Assembly: GCA_964475145.1 (NCBI GenBank)
Contig: CAYYVK010000003.1
Span: 1-35,906, forward strand
Source of the DNA: CAYYVK01 sp964475145
GTDB taxonomy: Archaea; Aenigmatarchaeota; Aenigmatarchaeia; CG10238-14; SCSR01
DNA: 35,906 nucleotides
Direction of reading: 5' to 3'
The notes beneath the pieces were generated by a model. The model searched no databases. It saw only the letters and a program-made list of their open reading frames with translations, and was not told the origin of the DNA. This document shows, piece by piece, positions 32,296 through 35,906 of this stretch; position 1 is the first letter of the stretch, and each line of letters begins with the position of its first letter. The position numbers were made by a program, and so were the translations under genes.

Positions 32296-32400
32296 TTAAA
32301 ACTTTTCTGCTATTTTGCAATTCGTATAAATCTTTAAGACTCTAGGCATTAAAGCTTAAAAACATCAAACGATTATATTACTTAAACCAAAGTGTTTAGT

Positions 32401-32967
32401 ATGGGAATAAGTAGAGTAAAGGATGAAAAAGTAGAGAAGGAAGAGAAAAAAGAAGAAAGGCCAAAAAAGGAAGAGAAAAAAGAAGTTGTTAAAACAAAGG
32501 TAATTGTTAGAATTGCAAATACTGACCTAGACGGTGAGAAACGATTAGCATATGCTTTAAAAGGTGTTAAAGGAATAGGCTTTACCATGGCAAAAGCTAT
32601 TTGTAAAGCTGCTGGCCTTGACCCCTCTAGAAAGCTCAGTTCTTTAAACGAAAGTGAAATAGAAAAGCTAGAAGATGTTATTTTGAATCCATCAAAATAT
32701 GGTATACCATCTTATCTTTTCAACAGAAGAAAAGATTTAGAAAGTGGTAAGGATTTGCACCTTATTGGATCTGACCTAGAAGTAGTAAAGAAATTTGACA
32801 TAGAAAGGTATATTAACCTAAAAACGTATAGAGGATGGAGGCATATGCTCGGTCAACCAGTTAGAGGTCAATCAACAAGAAGTCACTTCAGAGAAAGGGG
32901 TAAAATAGTTGGTGTTACTAAGAAAGCAATAAAAATAAAAACAGGGGAAAAGAAGGAAGAGAAGTGA
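32401..32967 (+). CDS. rps13: Ribosomal protein uS13 with charged N-terminal extension
   Basis: Small-subunit head protein contacting the large subunit and P-site tRNA. ATG 32401 gives 188 residues; an in-frame GTG at 32392 adds three. The conserved body begins near residue 37 (IVRIANTDLDGEKRLAYALKG) and continues with VKGIGFTMAKAICKAAG and LKTYRGWRHMLGQPVRGQST. Before it are about 30 residues almost all Lys and Glu (KVEKEEKKEERPKKEEKKE), an extension not usual in the family. First gene of S13-S4-S11-RpoD. Confidence 0.95.
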   Translation: MGISRVKDEKVEKEEKKEERPKKEEKKEVVKTKVIVRIANTDLDGEKRLAYALKGVKGIGFTMAKAICKAAGLDPSRKLSSLNESEIEKLEDVILNPSKYGIPSYLFNRRKDLESGKDLHLIGSDLEVVKKFDIERYINLKTYRGWRHMLGQPVRGQSTRSHFRERGKIVGVTKKAIKIKTGEKKEEK

Positions 32968-32971
32968 TCAA

Positions 32972-33424
32972 ATGAGAAGACTAAAGAAAAAGTATGAAAC
33001 TCCTCTAAAACCTTGGGATAAGGAAAGATTAGAAAAGGAAAGACAGCTGATGAAGACCTATGGACTTAAGAAAAAACAAGAGTTATGGAGAATGGAAGCA
33101 ATGCTAAAAAAGTATAGAAAAATTGCAAGATCGTTAATAGCCAAGAGAGATAAAGAGAAAGAAATGAGACTAATAGAAAAACTAAACAAAATTGGTGTTT
33201 TGAGTGGAAATGCGACCTTAGATGATGTATTAAGTTTGACTGTAGAAAATTTTTTAGAGAGAAGGTTGCAAACTATTCTTTTTAGGAAAGGAATGGCTAA
33301 GTCTGTAAAACATGCAAGACAACTTATCACTCATGGACACGTTGTTATAAATGGTAAAAAGGTTGTATATCCTAGCTATCTTGTACCTGTTTCAGAAGAA
33401 GAAAAGATAGAGGTGACTCTATGA
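32972..33424 (+). CDS. rps4: Ribosomal protein uS4
   Basis: 16S assembly initiator, 150 residues. The S4 RNA-binding domain is FLERRLQTILFRKGMAKSVK followed by ARQLITHGHVVINGKKV. The N-terminus is YETPLKPWDKERLEKERQL, typical of archaeal S4 without the bacterial zinc finger. The stop overlaps rps11 by 4 nt. Confidence 0.96.
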   Translation: MRRLKKKYETPLKPWDKERLEKERQLMKTYGLKKKQELWRMEAMLKKYRKIARSLIAKRDKEKEMRLIEKLNKIGVLSGNATLDDVLSLTVENFLERRLQTILFRKGMAKSVKHARQLITHGHVVINGKKVVYPSYLVPVSEEEKIEVTL

Positions 33425-33810
33425 AAGAAGAAAAATGGGGAATTGCTCATATACTCAGCACACCAAACAACACCATAGTTCATATCACTGATCTAAGCGG
33501 AGCTGAAACTATAGCAAGATACTCTGCTGGTATGATGACAGACAAAGATAGAGAAGGTGGAAGTCCTTTCCCAGCAATGCTCGCAGCAAAAAAGGCCGCT
33601 GAAGTTGCAATAATGAAAGGTCTGACTGGTGTGCATATACGAGTTAGAGCTCCAGGTGGAACAAAAAGCAAAATCCCTGGACCTGGGGCACAAACAGCAA
33701 TAAGAACCTTAGCACGAGCTGGCCTAAAGATAGGTATTATAGAAGATGTTACCCCAATAATTCATGGATATATGCGACCAAAAGGTGGAAGAAGAGGAAG
33801 GAGAGTCTAA
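33421..33810 (+). CDS. rps11: Ribosomal protein uS11
   Basis: Platform protein of the small subunit, 129 residues. Blocks are WGIAHILSTPNNTIVHITDLSG, then GGMM-type SAGMMTDKDREGGSPFPAML, GVHIRVRAPGGTKSKIPGPG (cited in part) and the C-terminal HGYMRPKGGRRGRRV. Its ATG overlaps the end of rps4 (ATGA). Confidence 0.97.
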   Translation: MKEEKWGIAHILSTPNNTIVHITDLSGAETIARYSAGMMTDKDREGGSPFPAMLAAKKAAEVAIMKGLTGVHIRVRAPGGTKSKIPGPGAQTAIRTLARAGLKIGIIEDVTPIIHGYMRPKGGRRGRRV

Positions 33811-33861
33811 GCTTGGGTTATTTAAAGATGAAAAATAAAATATTCAAATCATGCGATCCTC

Positions 33862-34473
33862 ATGAAGGTAGAAATTTTAAACCTAACCGAAAATGAGATA
33901 AAATTCTCTATAGAGGGGATAAGCCAGTCTTTAGCTTCTGCACTCAGAAGAGTTATGCTTTCTGAAGTACCGACTATGGCCATAGAATGGGTAGATTTCA
34001 AGAAAAATGATTCTGCATTGAATGATGAGATAATTGCCCATAGGTTAGGTCTAGTCCCTTTGACGTTTGATAAAAAAGTTTATAATCTGCCAAACGAATG
34101 TACATGTGAAGGAAAAGGTTGTAGCAGATGCCAAGTAAAACTTACTCTGAAGAAGAAAGGCCCTTGCACAGTTTATGCAGAAGATTTAAAGTCTACAGAC
34201 AAGGATGTAAAACCAGTATACCCAAAAATACCTATAGTTGAACTTTTAGAAGATCAAGAACTCCAACTTGAAGCAACGGCACAACTTGGTACAGGTAGGG
34301 AACATGCAAAATGGCAAGCAGCCGTAGTTGGCTATGAAGTAAATGGTAACAAGTTCATGTTTGATGTAGAAAGTGTATGTGGATTAAAACCTGAAGAAGT
34401 GGTGATTTCTGCAATAGAAGTTTTGGAAAAGAAGTTTAAAGAATTTGGTAAATTAGTAAAAAAGATAAAATAA
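33862..34473 (+). CDS. rpoD: RNA polymerase subunit D (Rpo3)
   Basis: Assembly platform subunit, homologous to eukaryotic Rpb3 and the bacterial alpha N-terminal domain; 203 residues. SLASALRRVMLSEVPTMAIEWV is the dimerisation signature and IIAHRLGLVPLTFD the second. CTCEGKGCSRC is a compact four-Cys cluster at about residues 80-90. The longer ferredoxin-like Cys domain of Sulfolobus-type D subunits is absent, as in many archaea. It follows rps11 after 51 bases that hold TATA-like TTATTTAAAG. Confidence 0.95.
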   Translation: MKVEILNLTENEIKFSIEGISQSLASALRRVMLSEVPTMAIEWVDFKKNDSALNDEIIAHRLGLVPLTFDKKVYNLPNECTCEGKGCSRCQVKLTLKKKGPCTVYAEDLKSTDKDVKPVYPKIPIVELLEDQELQLEATAQLGTGREHAKWQAAVVGYEVNGNKFMFDVESVCGLKPEEVVISAIEVLEKKFKEFGKLVKKIK

Positions 34474-34496
34474 ATAGAATTCTTAATTAATTCTGT

Positions 34497-34613
34497 GCCG
34501 GGGTCGCCTAGCCTGGTCAATGGCGCGAGGCTTAAGCGTTGCTTAAGCTCTGAAGAAAGATGAAGAAACCTCGTGGATTAGTTCCTTCGTGGGTTCAAAT
34601 CCCACCCCCGGCA
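34497..34613 (+). tRNA. tRNA-Leu (TAA) with a 31-nt intron at 37/38
   Basis: Acceptor GCCGGGG/CCCCGGC with A73 at 34613, D-arm from GCC to GGC, anticodon stem CGAGG (34526-34530)/CCTCG (34569-34573), a class II variable arm TGGATTAGTTCCTTC and T-arm GTGGG-TTCAAAT-CCCAC. The anticodon TAA is at 34533-34535. The intron is 34537-34567 at the canonical archaeal site after position 37. GCTTAAGC occurs at 34530-34537 and again at 34541-34548; the copies can pair and would mask the anticodon in the precursor. Confidence 0.92.
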
Positions 34614-34959
34614 TCAATTTTAACTATAAGGCTTCGGTTTTTCTCCTTCGACACACTTTGGAATAGAAAATTTATGAATAAGAATGAAAGTAATTTATTT
34701 GTGAACCTTCAATAATCGATAGGTTTATGGGGAACTTCTAGTAATAGTGCTCAAGTGGTTGGCAATAATTATACTTTTTCAGAAAAAGTAGTTGGAAGTT
34801 AGACCCTTTAACTGTAACTTTTATTTCTAGCCTAGCAGTAGCTTAATGTTGGGCACAATTCATTTATCAAAGTGTCTCTATTTCAAGAACCCATTTAATT
34901 TGATCATTCCAGCTCTCATATACAACCATTTTAAATAGGTACTTGTAAACTAGAATAAT
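34614..34959. other. Gene-free stretch with a hairpin and a leaderless promoter
   Basis: 346 bases without a supportable gene on either strand. It holds a near-perfect hairpin TACTTTTT-CAG-AAAAAGTA (34772-34790, 8-bp stem). At its right end TTTTAAATA (34930-34938) is centred about 26 nt before the DUF2284 ATG, a good TATA box for a leaderless message. A small non-coding RNA cannot be excluded. Confidence 0.5.
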
Positions 34960-35568
34960 ATGAAAAACCTAGAAAGCTTAGTCAGAAAACTAGAGAAAAA
35001 AGCAAAAGAAAATGGCGCAACATTTGTTAAACTCATTAAAAGTAGCGATGTAGTTGTAAAAGATTGGGTAAGAGAAAAATGTATGTTTGGATGCAAAGGC
35101 TTTCGCTGGCATTGCCCGCCGTTCGCTAAACCGCCCAAAGAAACCAGAGAATTTTTGAAAGATTATAACTACTGTTTGCTTGTTGGTTTTGGAAATCTTA
35201 AGAAGACTACAGATAATAGAAAAGTCCAGCTGACGATCTTCCAACTTGAGAGAATTTGTTTTTTAAATGGGTTCTACAAGGCTTTTGGACTAACTGCAGG
35301 TCCTTGTAGGATATGCAAAAAATGCAACGTGAAAAGAAACCTGAAGGTTTTTATAAGAGATGTAAGAAGGCTCACTAAAGAATCCTCTAAAGTAATTCTT
35401 GGGGCGCTTTACAAAAAATTCTGTAAAGGAATAAAAATTGCAAGACCAGCAATGGAGGCATGGGGAATCGATGTTTACGAGACTGTTCGAAGAGCTGGAG
35501 GGGTAATAAATGTTATTAAAAGAAGGGGTGAAAAATTTAAAAGTTTTGGGCTTGTTTTAATAGAATAG
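34960..35568 (+). CDS. DUF2284 predicted metal-binding protein
   Basis: 202 residues, Cys-rich and soluble. The DUF2284 signatures are REKCMFGCKGFRWHCPPF (residues about 38-55), LTAGPCRICKKC (about 110-121) and KIARPAMEAWGIDVYETV near the C-terminus. The Cys pattern suggests a metal or Fe-S site, and related proteins occur beside corrinoid and redox genes. Function is unknown. It stands alone with its own TATA box. Confidence 0.85.
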   Translation: MKNLESLVRKLEKKAKENGATFVKLIKSSDVVVKDWVREKCMFGCKGFRWHCPPFAKPPKETREFLKDYNYCLLVGFGNLKKTTDNRKVQLTIFQLERICFLNGFYKAFGLTAGPCRICKKCNVKRNLKVFIRDVRRLTKESSKVILGALYKKFCKGIKIARPAMEAWGIDVYETVRRAGGVINVIKRRGEKFKSFGLVLIE

Positions 35569-35851
35569 CGTTAAAAATAGCGTTAAATTTTCAATTGGGC
35601 AGATTTTGTTTTATGCTAATAAGTGCTCTTTCCTATCTTCACTTTTTCCAACCAGCTCTTTTTGCCTCTTTTTTTAGCATTTTTTGGCAAATTCCCTTGA
35701 AGTGAACTTAGATTTTTAAACAAATAACAAGGTAAAATGCAAGCAAGAAATAAATGGTTTTATCTAATCCTCAGTGAAGTTTATAATTTTTTAACTTCTT
35801 TCAAATATGCGATAACAAAACTAAGTAGAGTTGAATTCCTGTAAATTTATT
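35569..35851. other. AT-rich gap between convergent genes
   Basis: 283 bases between the DUF2284 stop and the stop of the minus-strand gene at the edge. I see only T-rich runs (TTTTTTT near 35670) that could end transcription and a short direct repeat GCGTTAAA near the left end. No gene, tRNA or ordered repeat found. Confidence 0.4.
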
Positions 35852-35906
35852 TTAAAATTTCATCAGGCTCTCTACTAGCTTTCTTGTAGCCTCTTGTGTT
35901 TCTTTA
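35852..35906 (-). CDS. 3' end of a minus-strand gene (partial)
   Basis: The last 55 bases read on the minus strand as KETQEATRKLVESLMKF and then TAA (35854-35852). The stretch is amphipathic and has codon use like its neighbours. Too short to assign a family. Confidence 0.4.
   Translation of the reverse strand, partial: KETQEATRKLVESLMKF

Overview
The window is AT-rich archaeal DNA. The evidence is a canonical archaeal RNA polymerase operon (separate Rpo2'' and Rpo2', separate Rpo1' and Rpo1''), eukaryote-like ribosomal proteins (eL30, eL8/L7Ae, eS28, eL24), EF-2 with the diphthamide-site motif, EF-1alpha, TrmB-type regulation, an ATP-dependent DNA ligase, archaeal ThrRS and GluRS, and TATA boxes about 25 nt before many starts. 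Interrupted tRNA genes, a lone 5S gene and compact spacing would fit a DPANN-type lineage, but I cannot fix the phylum from sequence alone.

Region by region. 1-3087 (minus strand): a CBS/winged-helix protein followed by a type II/IV secretion (pilus-type) ATPase, cut by the window edge and interrupted by a large LAGLIDADG intein. 3147-9755: threonyl-tRNA synthetase, a TrmB-like regulator with palindromes at its promoter, DNA ligase, a nitroreductase-family protein and a secreted or membrane-anchored beta-sandwich protein. 9791-10053: 5S rRNA and tRNA-Asp with an enlarged D-loop. 10282-23289: the transcription/translation operon rpoH-rpoB2-rpoB1-rpoA1-rpoA2-rpl30e-nusA-rps12-rps7-EF2-EF1A-rps10. 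23319-25683: cytidylate kinase, two tiny zinc-ribbon genes overlapping tail to tail, methionine aminopeptidase and a rhomboid protease. 25719-28529: an accessory-looking module with two small HTH proteins, a protein whose gene carries repeated palindromes, an orphan Cas2-like miniprotein, and a XerA-like tyrosine recombinase preceded by a dif-like inverted repeat. 28693-32124: GluRS, L7Ae, S28e, L24e and a Cas4/RecB-like nuclease. 32193-34613: tRNA-Ala with two interruptions, rps13-rps4-rps11-rpoD, and tRNA-Leu with an intron. 34960-35568: a DUF2284 protein. The last 55 bases hold the 3' end of a minus-strand gene.

Most of the window is core information processing. The points worth a second look are the intein in the ATPase Asp box, the interrupted tRNA genes, an ATG-TAA-CTG start at rpoB2, deviant G1 and switch I motifs in EF-2, and the 25.7-28.5 kb recombinase/repeat/Cas2-like module. 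That module is the best candidate here for an undescribed system.
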